A stretch of 64,000 nt of DNA from Hyphomicrobium_A sp963812795 (GTDB lineage Bacteria > Pseudomonadota > Alphaproteobacteria > Rhizobiales > Hyphomicrobiaceae). Numbering within the stretch: the stretch's first letter is position 1; the number at the start of each line of letters is the position of its first letter. Position numbers and translations under genes: made by a program. Below, piece by piece: positions 1-9,057 of the stretch. A model generated the notes under the pieces. The model did no database searches and was not told the origin of the DNA. It saw only the letters and a program-made list of their open reading frames with translations. Where the stretch lies: contig CAWEWG010000007.1 of the NCBI GenBank assembly GCA_963812795.1, forward strand, positions 558,001-622,000, read 5' to 3'.

Positions 1-90
1 GTTTTGCGTAAATCCCCGGACGGCCAATGGAAAATCACTCGCTACATCGCTTACGAAGCGCCGGAGCGTCCAAAAGACGGCGGGCAGTAG
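1..90 (+). CDS. C-terminal end of a truncated gene, possibly NTF2-like/SnoaL-type
   Basis: Only the last 29 codons and the TAG stop lie in the window; the gene starts upstream. The visible tail contains SPDGQWKITRYIAYEAPE and ends in a charged, glycine-containing tail. The pattern of Trp-Lys-Ile followed by Arg-Tyr resembles the last beta strand of NTF2-like (DUF4440/SnoaL) proteins, but this is a weak call from a short piece. It is followed by 67 bases without a gene and then a strong ribosome binding site for the next gene on the same strand. Confidence 0.45.
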   Translation, partial: VLRKSPDGQWKITRYIAYEAPERPKDGGQ

Positions 91-157
91 AACCCGCAGG
101 GCATGCTGGGAGTTATGGTTGAGGTCAAATTATTCTAAGCCCCCAAGGAGGAGTCAC

Positions 158-706
158 ATGACCACTAGAATCAGTCTTGCTGCCCTGTTCGCCGTGATGG
201 CGGGTGCCGCCTTCGCGCAGGAGCCGCCGGCCTCGCCGCCCGCCGCCGAGAAAGCGCCGAGCGTGCAGTCCGATCAGATGACACCAAGCACGACGCCTGC
301 TCCGCAGGCGCCGGCTGCGACCGAGCCGACCCCGACTGCTCCGGCGCCGTCGGACAAGGAAGCTGCGGCTCCCGCGCCCGCCACGTCCACCGACGTAGCC
401 TCGAGCGGGCTGAAGGAGTTTGAGGACGACGCCAAGATGGTCGCCCCCCTCAACGCTTCGGTCGATAAGGTCGAGGAGATGGATATCTACGACGCCAGCG
501 GCAAGAAGATCGCCGAGGTGGATTCTGTCCTCGAAGACTCCAACGGCGAGATCAAGGGTGTCGCCATCGAATACGGCGGCTTCCTCGGCTTCGGCGAGAA
601 GGGTGCCATCCTGACCCTCGACCAGGTGAAGTCGAAGGACGACGGCAGCCTCGTTACTGAGCTCACCGAGGAGCAACTCCCGACGCTCCCGGCCTGGAAC
701 CAGTAA
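158..706 (+). CDS. Exported PRC-barrel domain protein
   Basis: A 182-residue protein with an N-terminal signal peptide (MTTRISLAALFAVMAGAAFA, cleavage near AFA-QE). A long Pro/Ala-rich linker (about residues 21-90) follows, then a C-terminal PRC-barrel-like domain (about 105-180) with DIYDASGKKIAEV and GGFLGFGEKGAIL. Periplasmic PRC-barrel proteins of this layout are common in Hyphomicrobiales; their exact role is not established. I start at ATG 158 because AAGGAGGAG lies 5-13 bases upstream; the in-frame ATG at 119 has no such site and would put extra charged residues before the signal peptide. It appears monocistronic, with a hairpin about 20 bases after the stop. Confidence 0.85.
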   Translation: MTTRISLAALFAVMAGAAFAQEPPASPPAAEKAPSVQSDQMTPSTTPAPQAPAATEPTPTAPAPSDKEAAAPAPATSTDVASSGLKEFEDDAKMVAPLNASVDKVEEMDIYDASGKKIAEVDSVLEDSNGEIKGVAIEYGGFLGFGEKGAILTLDQVKSKDDGSLVTELTEEQLPTLPAWNQ

Positions 707-728
707 TCCCTTCACTACAAACGCGCAG

Positions 729-752
729 CGCGCGGTGCTCCGGCACCGCGCG
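729..752 (+). terminator. GC hairpin after PRC-barrel gene, likely terminator
   Basis: A perfect 10-bp stem (CGCGCGGTGC / GCACCGCGCG) closes on a TCCG tetraloop 23 bases after the stop of the PRC-barrel gene. There is no clean T run directly after it, only scattered T residues further on, so termination strength is uncertain. Confidence 0.5.
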
Positions 753-1010
753 TTCGCTCGTCCGCAGCAAGATTTTCTTAGCCATGCGGACAACTGGCTC
801 AACATTGAGCAACGGCGCTCAGGCCTTGGGCATTTGCTGCGCTCAAAGGCGACTAAGCAAGGCGCGCTCGTGCCAATGCGGTTCTCGCCGCCGGTTCTGC
901 TCAACCGCTAGTCGCAACGCACACGGATCAGTTCTGCTCGGTTGCCGGCAGGAAAGCGTTTGTTAGGCACGCGCAGGCACCTTTGCTCGCGGTAAGCGAG
1001 CGGCGGAGCC
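753..1010. other. Non-coding gap before the GGDEF-EAL gene
   Basis: About 260 bases follow the hairpin. Short open frames on both strands here have arginine/cysteine-rich, low-complexity translations and no convincing ribosome binding sites, so I read them as chance. The stretch presumably holds the promoter of the c-di-GMP gene that starts at 1011, but I see no clear -35/-10 pair. Confidence 0.5.
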
Positions 1011-3209
1011 ATGTGGGAAAAAGCGGGCGAGAAGAAAAGCGCGAGGCGCAATGAGAGTGCGCGCGAGCTGGCACGCCGCATGCTGCGCAGCGGCGTATCT
1101 CGATGTGCAGCGGCCTGGGATGCCCTCGATAGCAACCGTGTGCAGTTGCGCAGCGCGCGTGCCCTCGCCGACGCCGCGGTGGCGACCGCGGCCACCGCCC
1201 ACGAGCGTTTGCGCGAAGCGCTCGAGATACTCCCACAGGGCATCGTTTTCCTCGACAACGAGGGGCGGTACATCCTGTGGAACCAGAAATATGCCGACAT
1301 CTACAAGCGTAGCGCCGACCTGTTCAAAGTGGGCGCACGCCTCGAAGACACGTTGCGCATTGGCGTCGAGCGCGGCGATTACCCGGCTGCCGTGGGGCGC
1401 GAGGAAGCGTGGATCCGGGAGCGGCTCGAACTCCTTTACAAGCCGGGCAAGCAGCACGAGCAGGTTCTCGCCGACGGCCGCTGCATTCTCATCGAGGAGC
1501 GGCAGACGAGCGACGGCGGCGTTATCGGCCTGCGTATGGACATCACCGACCTCAAGCAGCGCGAGGCCTCGTTCCGGCTGCTGTTCGAGGACAATCCGGT
1601 GCCGATGTTCGTGCTACGGCGCGACACGCAAGCTTTCCTCGCCGCCAACGCGGCCGCGCTTTCGCACTACGGCTTCAGTCGCGAGCATCTACTTTCCGTG
1701 ACCTTGCGCGATCTGCACGCCGGCGACGACGGGGCGGCTGGCGACGATACCGATCCGTTCGCGTCCGACGTCGGCACCGCCAAGCACCGCACGCGCGACG
1801 GCCGCATCATCGAGGTCGTCGTGTTCTCGCGTCGGCTCGACTATGAGGGCGCGCCGGCGGTGCTGATTGCCATCATCGACATCACCGAGCGCAAGGAGGC
1901 CGAGGCGCGTATCGCGCACATGGCGCACCACGACGCTCTTACCGACCTGCCCAATCGCGTGCTGTTCCGCCAGCGCATGGCCGACGCCCTGGCGCAGCGT
2001 AGTCGCACCGGCAACCTCATCGGCGCCCTGTGCATAGACCTCGATAACTTCAAGCTGGTCAATGACACGCTCGGCCATCCGATCGGCGATCGCTTGCTGC
2101 AGGATGTCGCCGCGCGCATCGAACGCGTCTTGCGCACGCGGGATACGGCAGCGCGCCTCGGCGGCGACGAGTTCGCTGTGCTGGTGCCGGAAATGAAGTC
2201 GCCGCAGGAGCTGGGAATCCTCGCGCAACGCCTCATCCAGATCATCAGCGAGCCATATGTGATCGAGGGCCACATGGTAACGGTCGGCTCGACGATCGGC
2301 ATTGCCGTGGCGCCGACCGATGGCAACGATGCAGATCACCTGCTGCGCAATGCCGACATGGCGCTCTACCGCGCCAAGGCTGCCGGCAAGTCGACGTTCC
2401 GCTTTTTCGAGCCGGAAATGGACGCCCAGGCGCAAGCGCGCCGCCAGCTCGAGATCGACTTGCGCTCGGCACTCCTGGCCGAAACGCTCGAGGTCCATTA
2501 CCAGCCGCTGGTCGATCTGAGCAGCCAGGAGGTCGTCGGCTTCGAAGCCCTGCTGCGCTGGCCGCACCCGACGCGCGGCGCCGTTCCTCCCTCCGAGTTC
2601 ATACCCCTCGCCGAGGAAACCGGCCTCATCACGCCGCTCGGCAACTACGTGTTGGAGCGGGCCTGCCGCGACGCGATCCAATGGCCGCCGCACGTCAAGC
2701 TCGCGGTCAATCTGTCGCCCATGCAGTTCCGCGTCGGCAATGTCCTGAAGACGGTGAAGGAGGCGCTGCAAGCTTCCGGTCTCGATCCGCAGCGCCTCGA
2801 TCTCGAGATAACTGAAAACGTGCTGCTCGACCGCACCGATCAGGTGATCGAGCAGTTGCACGCCTTGCGCGCGCTGGGTGCGCGCATCTCCATGGACGAC
2901 TTCGGAACCGGCTATTCCTCGCTCAGCTATCTGCGCGCCTTCCCGTTCGACAAGATCAAGATCGACCGCTCGTTCGTACGCGACCTGCCGAGCAACCGGC
3001 ATACGCTGGCCATCGTGCGTGCCATCCTCGGCCTCGCCTCGGGTCTCGACATGAAGGTCGTCGCCGAAGGCATCGAAACGCAAGCCGACCTCGCCTGTCT
3101 CGCCGCCGAGGGCTGCCGGGAGGGGCAGGGCTTCCTATTCAGCCCGGCGCGACCACAAAGCGAGGTGCTGAAACTGTTGGCCGAAGCTCCGAAGCGCCAC
3201 GTCGCCTGA
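1011..3209 (+). CDS. PAS-PAS-GGDEF-EAL cyclic-di-GMP enzyme
   Basis: A 732-residue cytoplasmic sensor enzyme for cyclic di-GMP turnover. A short N-terminal helical region is followed by two PAS-like domains (about 65-175 and 185-300), a GGDEF domain (about 303-475) and an EAL domain (about 485-725). The GGDEF motif is intact (RLGGDEFAVL, about residue 384), and an RxxD inhibitory site (RTRD) sits five residues before it, so product inhibition is expected. The EAL domain keeps FEALLRW, NLSP, LEITENVLL, DDFGTGYSS, KIDRSF and EGIE, the residues needed for phosphodiesterase activity, so both activities are possible. No membrane segment is visible, which suggests a soluble input signal through PAS. 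The start at 1011 is the first ATG and is uncertain by some tens of codons. It ends three bases before the convergent ada gene. Confidence 0.93.
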   Translation: MWEKAGEKKSARRNESARELARRMLRSGVSRCAAAWDALDSNRVQLRSARALADAAVATAATAHERLREALEILPQGIVFLDNEGRYILWNQKYADIYKRSADLFKVGARLEDTLRIGVERGDYPAAVGREEAWIRERLELLYKPGKQHEQVLADGRCILIEERQTSDGGVIGLRMDITDLKQREASFRLLFEDNPVPMFVLRRDTQAFLAANAAALSHYGFSREHLLSVTLRDLHAGDDGAAGDDTDPFASDVGTAKHRTRDGRIIEVVVFSRRLDYEGAPAVLIAIIDITERKEAEARIAHMAHHDALTDLPNRVLFRQRMADALAQRSRTGNLIGALCIDLDNFKLVNDTLGHPIGDRLLQDVAARIERVLRTRDTAARLGGDEFAVLVPEMKSPQELGILAQRLIQIISEPYVIEGHMVTVGSTIGIAVAPTDGNDADHLLRNADMALYRAKAAGKSTFRFFEPEMDAQAQARRQLEIDLRSALLAETLEVHYQPLVDLSSQEVVGFEALLRWPHPTRGAVPPSEFIPLAEETGLITPLGNYVLERACRDAIQWPPHVKLAVNLSPMQFRVGNVLKTVKEALQASGLDPQRLDLEITENVLLDRTDQVIEQLHALRALGARISMDDFGTGYSSLSYLRAFPFDKIKIDRSFVRDLPSNRHTLAIVRAILGLASGLDMKVVAEGIETQADLACLAAEGCREGQGFLFSPARPQSEVLKLLAEAPKRHVA

Positions 3210-3212
3210 GCG

Positions 3213-4319
3213 TCAGCCTTTTGCCTTTTCCCGATCGAGCAGGGCGCGCTTGCGCTGGACGCCCCAGCGGTAGCCCGTCAGCTTGCCGTCGCTGCCCACA
3301 ACGCGATGGCAAGGGATGGCGACCGCGATTTGGTTCGCCCCACAGGCCGTTCCGACCGCGCGCACCGCGGCGGGCTTGCCGATGCGGCGGGCGATCTCGC
3401 CATACGTCGCCGTCTCGCCCGCTGGAATCTCACGCAAAGCGGCCCAAACCTGCTGCTGGAACGCCGTGCCGCGCACGTCGAGTGGCAGCGCCAGTCCCTT
3501 TTGCGGCGCCTCGACGTAGGCGACGACTTGAGCAACGAGTTTGGCGAAGGTGCGATCGCTTCCGACCAGTTTGGCGCGCGGGAAGCGGTCGCGCAGCTCG
3601 CGCTCGAGCTCTCCCGCGTCATCGCCAAAGAAGATGGCGCACACGCCTTTGTCGGTCGCGGCGACGAGCATCAGACCCAGCGAGCATGCCGCCGTCGCAT
3701 GGCGGATTTCCACGTCGACGCCGCCGGCACGGTAGGCTCCCGGTTTCATGCCCAACGATTGCGTCGCGTCGGCGTAAAAGCGCCCGCTGGAATTGAAGCC
3801 GGCTTCGTAGATGGCTGCGGTCACGGACTTGTCTCCTTGTAACACTTCGCCGATGCGCTTGCGGCGGTGGGCGACGGCGTAGGCTTTCGGCGTCACTCCG
3901 GTCGCTGCCTTGAAGACGCGGTGGAAATGATAGGGGCTCAGGCCCGCATGTGCGGCGAGCGCGTCGAGCGTCGGCGCCGTCTCGGCCGTTTCGATGAGCC
4001 GGCACGAAGCGGCAATCCTCTGCGCATGCTCGCTATCGCCGGCGGGCGCATTCGGCTTGCAGCGTTTGCACGGGCGGAACCCGGCGGCCTCGGCCTCGGC
4101 GCAAGTCGCATAAAAGCGCACGTTCTGCCGCAACGGCCGGCGTGCCGCGCACGAGGGGCGGCAATAAATGCCGGTGGTCGCCACGGCGGTGACGAAGGTT
4201 CCGTCGGCGTGCTTGTCGCGGGCTACGACGGCCGCCCAGCGGCGATCATCGGCGGGCGGCGTCTTGCTGCGCGATTTGACGACGGTGCGGGGCATCGAGC
4301 TTACTCTGGCGTTTTCCAT
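3213..4319 (-). CDS. ada: Bifunctional Ada: methylation-responsive activator and O6-methylguanine-DNA methyltransferase
   Basis: A 368-residue Ada protein that repairs alkylated DNA by suicidal methyl transfer and, once methylated, activates its own regulon. Domains in order: the zinc/methyl-phosphotriester domain with four Cys (Cys53 and Cys57 in GIYCRPSC, Cys84 and Cys87 in RPCKRC), an AraC-type helix-turn-helix region (about 100-190) and the C-terminal O6-alkylguanine transferase with the acceptor Cys337 in AIPCHRVVG. All key residues are present. ATG 4319 is the first start; an internal Met at residue 9 is an alternative. It lies convergent with the c-di-GMP enzyme and is not in an obvious operon. 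Confidence 0.95.
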   Translation of the reverse strand: MENARVSSMPRTVVKSRSKTPPADDRRWAAVVARDKHADGTFVTAVATTGIYCRPSCAARRPLRQNVRFYATCAEAEAAGFRPCKRCKPNAPAGDSEHAQRIAASCRLIETAETAPTLDALAAHAGLSPYHFHRVFKAATGVTPKAYAVAHRRKRIGEVLQGDKSVTAAIYEAGFNSSGRFYADATQSLGMKPGAYRAGGVDVEIRHATAACSLGLMLVAATDKGVCAIFFGDDAGELERELRDRFPRAKLVGSDRTFAKLVAQVVAYVEAPQKGLALPLDVRGTAFQQQVWAALREIPAGETATYGEIARRIGKPAAVRAVGTACGANQIAVAIPCHRVVGSDGKLTGYRWGVQRKRALLDREKAKG

Positions 4320-4395
4320 GCCCCAAACATAGGGGCGCTCGCCCTACCCCGCACTCCGATCCTTGCGATCGTATTCGCGCTGCGTAGTCAATATT

Positions 4396-4938
4396 TCAAG
4401 GCGTCGGCGCGCTCTTCTCGGCCACGGTCTTCAGATTGGAAAGACCCTTTTCCATCTCGTCGCCGATCATCTTCTTGCCGTTGAAGACGATGCATATCGC
4501 CTTCTCGATGAAGTTCTGCTTGCCGCCCATGCTCCAGGTCACCTGCGTCTGGTTGGCCTCGGGCTTGAACTCGAACTTCGAGCTGCTCGTGTTCTCGAAC
4601 GGCTTGGTGAAGTCGACCTTGATGTCGACCAAGTCGGCGGGACGGCTTTCCACGATGGTCATGCGACCTTCGCCGATCTGGTCGTTGCCCGACCAGGTGA
4701 AGGCGGCGTCCTTGCCCGCGGCCGGCCCCTCGAAGCCGATCTTGGCGTTGGGGTCCATCTTCGCCCACGGGGACCACATGTCCCACTTCTTCAGGTCGTT
4801 GACTTGCTCGAACACGGCGGCGGGGGGCGCCGCGATGGTCGCCTGCCGCTGGATGAGGAGCTCGTCCGGCTGCATGGCGACGTAGCCGGCGAACGCCGCG
4901 ATGAGCACCGCCAGCACGACGAGTATCTTCTTGAACAT
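4396..4938 (-). CDS. Membrane-anchored SRPBCC (polyketide cyclase-like) protein
   Basis: A 180-residue protein with one N-terminal membrane segment (MFKKILVVLAVLIAAFAGY) followed by an SRPBCC/START-like domain (about 25-175). The typical opening IAAPPAAVFEQVNDLKKW is visible, as is the conserved WSPWAKMDP. Proteins of this family bind hydrophobic ligands, but no substrate can be read from the sequence. I choose ATG 4938, which has GGGAG eight bases upstream; a longer in-frame start at 4980 lacks a good site and would place polar residues before the membrane segment. It stands alone on the minus strand between ada and the small gene after proA. Confidence 0.82.
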   Translation of the reverse strand: MFKKILVVLAVLIAAFAGYVAMQPDELLIQRQATIAAPPAAVFEQVNDLKKWDMWSPWAKMDPNAKIGFEGPAAGKDAAFTWSGNDQIGEGRMTIVESRPADLVDIKVDFTKPFENTSSSKFEFKPEANQTQVTWSMGGKQNFIEKAICIVFNGKKMIGDEMEKGLSNLKTVAEKSAPTP

Positions 4939-5030
4939 GGCATTCGCTCCCGTTTGTTCTCGTTGCGGCGAGAGCGCCACGGCATTCGGGCGACATCACG
5001 GCGTCGCGGCGCTCTTATGCCGGAGGGCGG

Positions 5031-5252
5031 CTACCGTCCGATGCGGCGGGCCTCGGCGCGATCCCAAAGCGCCTGCTCGGCCTTCGTGCACCACGGATTG
5101 CCGTAATAACCCCAGTTGCCGTTGTAGCGGGTGCAGTCCTTAAGCGGCGCTGAGGTCGCGGGCGCATATTTGCGGCTGCCGCTTTCGGCAGAGCCGGCAA
5201 ACGTCGAGGCCGTGGCGAGCGCCAGGGCGATACAAGTCAAAGAGCGCAGCAT
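5031..5252 (-). CDS. Small exported protein downstream of proA
   Basis: A 73-residue protein with a clear signal peptide (MLRSLTCIALALATASTFAG) and a short mature part with two Cys (KDCTRY and NPWCTK), a Tyr/Trp-rich centre (RYNGNWGYYGNPW) and a basic tail. It could form one disulphide in the periplasm. I do not recognise a family. ATG 5252 is preferred because GAGAGG lies eight bases upstream; an in-frame ATG at 5270 overlaps that site. It starts 24 bases after the proA stop on the same strand, so it may be read through from proBA. Confidence 0.65.
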   Translation of the reverse strand: MLRSLTCIALALATASTFAGSAESGSRKYAPATSAPLKDCTRYNGNWGYYGNPWCTKAEQALWDRAEARRIGR

Positions 5253-5276
5253 AGATGTTACCTCTCGCATGACACC

Positions 5277-6572
5277 TCACTTCGGCCGGATCTGCCCGGC
5301 GCCGCGGACGACATATTTGAAGCTGGTGAGCTGCTCCACGCCGACGGGTCCGCGGGCATGCAGCTTGCCGGTGGCGATGCCTATCTCGCCGCCGAAGCCG
5401 AACTCGCCGCCGTCGGCGAACTGAGTCGAAGCATTGTGCAGCACGATGGCCGAATCCACTTCGCGCATGAAGCGCTCGGCCGTTGCAGCGTTGGCGGTGA
5501 CGATGGCGTCGGTGTGCTGCGTGCCGTAGCGGGCGATGTGCTCGATGGCACCGGCAACGCCATCGACCGTTTTCACGGCAATGATGGCTTCGAGATATTC
5601 GGTTGCCCAGTCGGCCTCGGTTGCCGGCTTGACGCGCGCATCGGCCTGTTGCGTGGCAGCATCGCCGCGCACCTCGCAGCCTGCTTCGAGCAGCGCCTTC
5701 ACCAGCGTCGGCAGAACATTCGCCGCCGCCGCCGCATCGACGAGTAGCGTTTCCGTCGCCCCGCATACGCCGGTGCGGCGCATTTTGGCGTTGAGCACGA
5801 TGTCGACCGCCATGTCGAGATCGGCGTCGCGGTCGACGTAGGTGTGGCACAGCCCTTCGAGGTGCGCGAACACCGGCACGCGCGCCTCCTTCTGCACGCG
5901 CTCGACCAGGCTCTTGCCGCCGCGCGGCACGATGACGTCGATGGCACCGCCGAGGCCGGCAAGCATATGCCCCACGGCGGCACGGTCCGGCGTCGGCACG
6001 AGCTGGATCGCCGCCTCGGGCAGGCCGGCACTCTTGAGTCCGGCGACCAGCGCCGCATGGATCGCCAGCGCCGAGTTGAGGCTTTCCGACCCGGCGCGCA
6101 GGATCGCGGCGTTGCCGGCCTTCACCGCCAGCGCGCCGGCGTCGGCGGTCACGTTGGGGCGGCTCTCGTAGATGATGCCGATGACGCCGAGCGGCACGCG
6201 CACGCGCTCAAAGCGCAAGCCGTTGGGCCGCGTCCATTCCGCCAGCACCGTGCCGACGGGATCGGCGAGCTCGGCAATCTCCTCGACGCCGTTGGCGGTC
6301 GCTTCGATGCGCGCCTCGTTGAGCAGCAGACGATCGATGAACGCCGACGGGCGTCCGGCGGCGCGCGCGGCGTCCAGATCCTTGGCATTGGCGGCGAGGA
6401 TGGCCGGTGTCGCCTGACGCAGCGCTTCGGCAGCCGCGCGCAGCGCCTTCGTCTTTGCCGCCGGCGACGCCAGTGACAGCGCATGCGCCGCGGTGCGGGC
6501 ACGCCGGCCGATGGCCAGCATGGCCTCCTCGGTCGCGGCGCCGTCTCGGTCGATGCGTTCGGGCTTGTTCAT
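5277..6572 (-). CDS. proA: Gamma-glutamyl phosphate reductase
   Basis: A 431-residue ProA, full length. It reduces gamma-glutamyl phosphate to glutamate semialdehyde with NADPH, the second step of proline synthesis, in the cytoplasm. The aldehyde-dehydrogenase fold is recognisable throughout; the catalytic cysteine lies in TGVCGATETLL, and LGVIGIIYESRPNVT and EFGFGGEIGIATGKLHARGP are typical ProA signatures. It starts seven bases after proB, so the two are one operon. In relatives proBA follows obgE and precedes nadD; here neither neighbour is present. Confidence 0.97.
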   Translation of the reverse strand: MNKPERIDRDGAATEEAMLAIGRRARTAAHALSLASPAAKTKALRAAAEALRQATPAILAANAKDLDAARAAGRPSAFIDRLLLNEARIEATANGVEEIAELADPVGTVLAEWTRPNGLRFERVRVPLGVIGIIYESRPNVTADAGALAVKAGNAAILRAGSESLNSALAIHAALVAGLKSAGLPEAAIQLVPTPDRAAVGHMLAGLGGAIDVIVPRGGKSLVERVQKEARVPVFAHLEGLCHTYVDRDADLDMAVDIVLNAKMRRTGVCGATETLLVDAAAAANVLPTLVKALLEAGCEVRGDAATQQADARVKPATEADWATEYLEAIIAVKTVDGVAGAIEHIARYGTQHTDAIVTANAATAERFMREVDSAIVLHNASTQFADGGEFGFGGEIGIATGKLHARGPVGVEQLTSFKYVVRGAGQIRPK

Positions 6573-6579
6573 GCGCTTA

Positions 6580-7737
6580 TCACTTACGGTGCAAGGCCAT
6601 ATCGTCGCGATGGATCAGCTCATCGCAGCGCGACACGCCCAATATAGTGGCGATCTCGGCGCTTTTCTTGCCGATGATACGCTCCGCCTCGGCGCTGGCA
6701 TAGGCGATGAGGCCACGGCCCAGCTCGCGGCCGTCGGGCGCGCGGATAATTACCGCGTCGCCGCGGTCGAAGCGGCCTTCCAGGCGCTTCACGCCCGCCG
6801 GCAGCAGGCTCTTCCCCGCCGCCAGGGCCGTCTCGGCACCGGCATCGATATAGACATGGCCCTTCGGCTCCAGTTGCCCGGAGATCCAGCGCTTGCGCGC
6901 CGTCATCGGATCGGAGCGGGCGAGGAACCAGGTGCACGGCGCGCCTTCGCCGATGGACCTCAGCGGGTTGAGCACCTTGCCGCTGGCGATGACCATGTGC
7001 GTGCCGCCGCCGAGGGCGATCTTCGCCGCCTCGACCTTGGTGCGCATGCCGCCCTTCGACAGCTCGGTGCCCGCGTCGCCCGCCATCGCCTCGACCTCCG
7101 GCGTGATGGCGGTGACGACATCGAGGCGCGAGGCGTTGGCATCGGTGTTCGGCGGCGCCGTGTAGAGCCCGTCGATGTCCGACAGCAGCACCAGGCAATC
7201 GGCAGACACCATCGAAGCGACACGCGCCGAGAGGCGGTCGTTGTCGCCGTAGCGGATCTCCGTTGTCGCCACCGTGTCGTTCTCGTTGACGACCGGCACG
7301 GCCTTCAGCTCGAGCAGCGTCTCGATGGTATGCCGCGCGTTGAGGTAGCGGCGGCGCTCCTCGGTGTCGCCGAGCGTCAGCAGAATCTGCGCCGCGACGA
7401 GGCCGCGCGCGCGCGCCATGTCCTGGTAGGCATGCGCCAGGCTGATCTGCCCCACTGCGGCCGCCGCCTGGCTCTGCTCCAGCTCCAGCGGACCCTTAGG
7501 CAGCTTCAAGGTGTGGCGTCCGAGGGCGATGGCGCCCGACGACACGAGCACCACCTGCTTGCCGAGCCCGGCCAGCACCGCGACATCGTCGAGCAGGGAG
7601 GCGAGCCATTCGGCCTTGAGGGTGCCGGTGGCCCGATCGGTCAGCAGCGCCGAGCCGATCTTGACGACGATGCGTCGCGCGTTCGTCCACTCGGGGCGCG
7701 CGGCGCTTTTCGCTGCGGTTTTGGCTTGTGTTGTCAT
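6580..7737 (-). CDS. proB: Glutamate 5-kinase with C-terminal PUA domain
   Basis: A 385-residue ProB, which phosphorylates glutamate to start proline synthesis and is normally feedback-inhibited by proline. The amino-acid kinase domain opens with RRIVVKIGSALLTD and carries VLVSSGAIALG, VPVVNENDTV and GTGGMRTK-like (LSKGGMRTKVEAAK) motifs. A PUA domain occupies roughly the last 100 residues. The start is uncertain: ATG 7737 gives a normal N-terminus, ATG 7776 would add 13 residues, and neither has a strong ribosome binding site. It is translated just ahead of proA. Confidence 0.95.
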   Translation of the reverse strand: MTTQAKTAAKSAARPEWTNARRIVVKIGSALLTDRATGTLKAEWLASLLDDVAVLAGLGKQVVLVSSGAIALGRHTLKLPKGPLELEQSQAAAAVGQISLAHAYQDMARARGLVAAQILLTLGDTEERRRYLNARHTIETLLELKAVPVVNENDTVATTEIRYGDNDRLSARVASMVSADCLVLLSDIDGLYTAPPNTDANASRLDVVTAITPEVEAMAGDAGTELSKGGMRTKVEAAKIALGGGTHMVIASGKVLNPLRSIGEGAPCTWFLARSDPMTARKRWISGQLEPKGHVYIDAGAETALAAGKSLLPAGVKRLEGRFDRGDAVIIRAPDGRELGRGLIAYASAEAERIIGKKSAEIATILGVSRCDELIHRDDMALHRK

Positions 7738-7922
7738 GGCTTGCGCTTCGGCGCCGGTATTCCGTTCATGGTCCAAGGCACGCCTGATAGCTCACTGGCG
7801 CCAAAAGCGGTAGCCTTCGACAAAAAACCAGGGTCGGCAGACCCTCATAGCGCGGCGCTCATAAACAGGCGGTTGCTCCGGCCAGACCGGAGCCGCACGC
7901 GCACGCGATCGAGGGAGCCCCA

Positions 7923-9044
7923 ATGCAGCCAAGCCGGCACGCGCACTGTGCAGCAATGTTCTGCGCCATCCTTGTCGTGGCGATGACCGAGGCCACGCGG
8001 GCCGGCGCTGCGGCCGAGGGACCGCCGCCGACCGTCGTGCTCAAGGGTCACACGGCCGATTTGGCCGGTGCCGACTTCAGTCCCGACGGCACGAAGGTGG
8101 TCACCGCCTCCAGCGATCACTCGGCGCGGATTTGGGATGTCAAGACGGGCACCGTTTTGGCGACGCTCGGCGGCCACACCGAAGGCGTGCGCAGTGCCTC
8201 GTTCAGCCCGGATGGTACCCGCGTCGTCACTGCGGCGCGCGACGGCAGCGCCAAGATATGGGACGCCGGCAGCGGGGCACTGATCAAGACGTTGTCGGGG
8301 CACGGCGAGATGCTGGAGTACGCCGCGTTCAGCTCCGATGGGAATCACATCGTTACCGCCTCGCGCGATGAGAAGGCGACCGTGTGGGACGCCAAGACGG
8401 GCGCAGCCGTTGCCGATCTGGTCGGCCACAAAGGCGCGGTGATGCGCGCCGCCTTCGACGCCGACGGCAAGCGCGTCATCACCGCTTCCGTCGACAAGAC
8501 CGGCCGCATCTGGAGCAGCACGGACGGCAAGTCCACCGCCACGCTATCGGGACACACCGGCATGGTGCTCGGCGCCGCGTTCAGCCCGGACGGCAAGCTG
8601 GCCGCCACGGCAGCGAGCGACAAGAGCGCACGCCTCTGGAATGCCGACACCGGCGAGCTGATCACGCCGCTGGCCGGCCATACGCGGGCGGTGACGCAGA
8701 TCTATTTCAGCCCGGACGGCGCCCGCGTTCTCACGGCCTCGCAAGACAAGACCGCGCGCATATGGGATGCGAAGACCGGCGCGCTGCTGGTGACGCTGAC
8801 CGGGCACAACCGCGCGGTCGCCAGTGCGCAGTTCAGCGCCGACGGCAAGCGCGTCGTCACCGCCTCGCACGACAAGACCGCACGCGTGTGGGATGCGCAG
8901 ACGGGCGAATTGCTCGCAACATTGCCGACCGATGCCAGCGAGGCGCAGGCGATCGCCATCAGTCGCGATGGGACACACGTCGTGGTTGCTTGCTATGACG
9001 GCGTGGCGCGTATCTGGGATATCTCCGCCTATAAGCCGCACTGA
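7923..9044 (+). CDS. Exported WD40-repeat beta-propeller protein
   Basis: A 373-residue protein with an N-terminal signal-like segment (about residues 10-30) followed only by WD40 repeats. Seven repeats carry the Gly-His plus Trp-Asp pattern (LKGHTADL, LGGHTEGV, LSGHGEML, LVGHKGAV, LSGHTGMV, LAGHTRAV, LTGHNRAV) and an eighth, degenerate one closes the protein (ISRDGTHVVV ... RIWDIS). The repeats are highly alike, as in recently amplified bacterial propellers. It is likely a periplasmic protein-binding scaffold; the partner is unknown. It sits in the accessory patch between proBA and obgE, divergent from proB. Confidence 0.88.
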   Translation: MQPSRHAHCAAMFCAILVVAMTEATRAGAAAEGPPPTVVLKGHTADLAGADFSPDGTKVVTASSDHSARIWDVKTGTVLATLGGHTEGVRSASFSPDGTRVVTAARDGSAKIWDAGSGALIKTLSGHGEMLEYAAFSSDGNHIVTASRDEKATVWDAKTGAAVADLVGHKGAVMRAAFDADGKRVITASVDKTGRIWSSTDGKSTATLSGHTGMVLGAAFSPDGKLAATAASDKSARLWNADTGELITPLAGHTRAVTQIYFSPDGARVLTASQDKTARIWDAKTGALLVTLTGHNRAVASAQFSADGKRVVTASHDKTARVWDAQTGELLATLPTDASEAQAIAISRDGTHVVVACYDGVARIWDISAYKPH

Positions 9045-9057
9045 ACGGAGTGGTCGC

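Noticed and set aside
125..904. Long minus-strand open frame opposite the PRC-barrel gene
   Set aside because: Its translation is low-complexity Arg/Gly-rich and it is a shadow of the well-supported plus-strand gene in GC-rich DNA.
1689..3083. 464-codon minus-strand frame opposite the GGDEF-EAL gene
   Set aside because: The plus strand encodes intact GGDEF and EAL motifs over the whole region; the antisense frame has no domain or ribosome site.
6493..7986. 497-codon plus-strand frame opposite proB and the proA start
   Set aside because: Antisense shadow of proB/proA, both fully conserved; translation is Arg/His/Gln-rich without any family feature.
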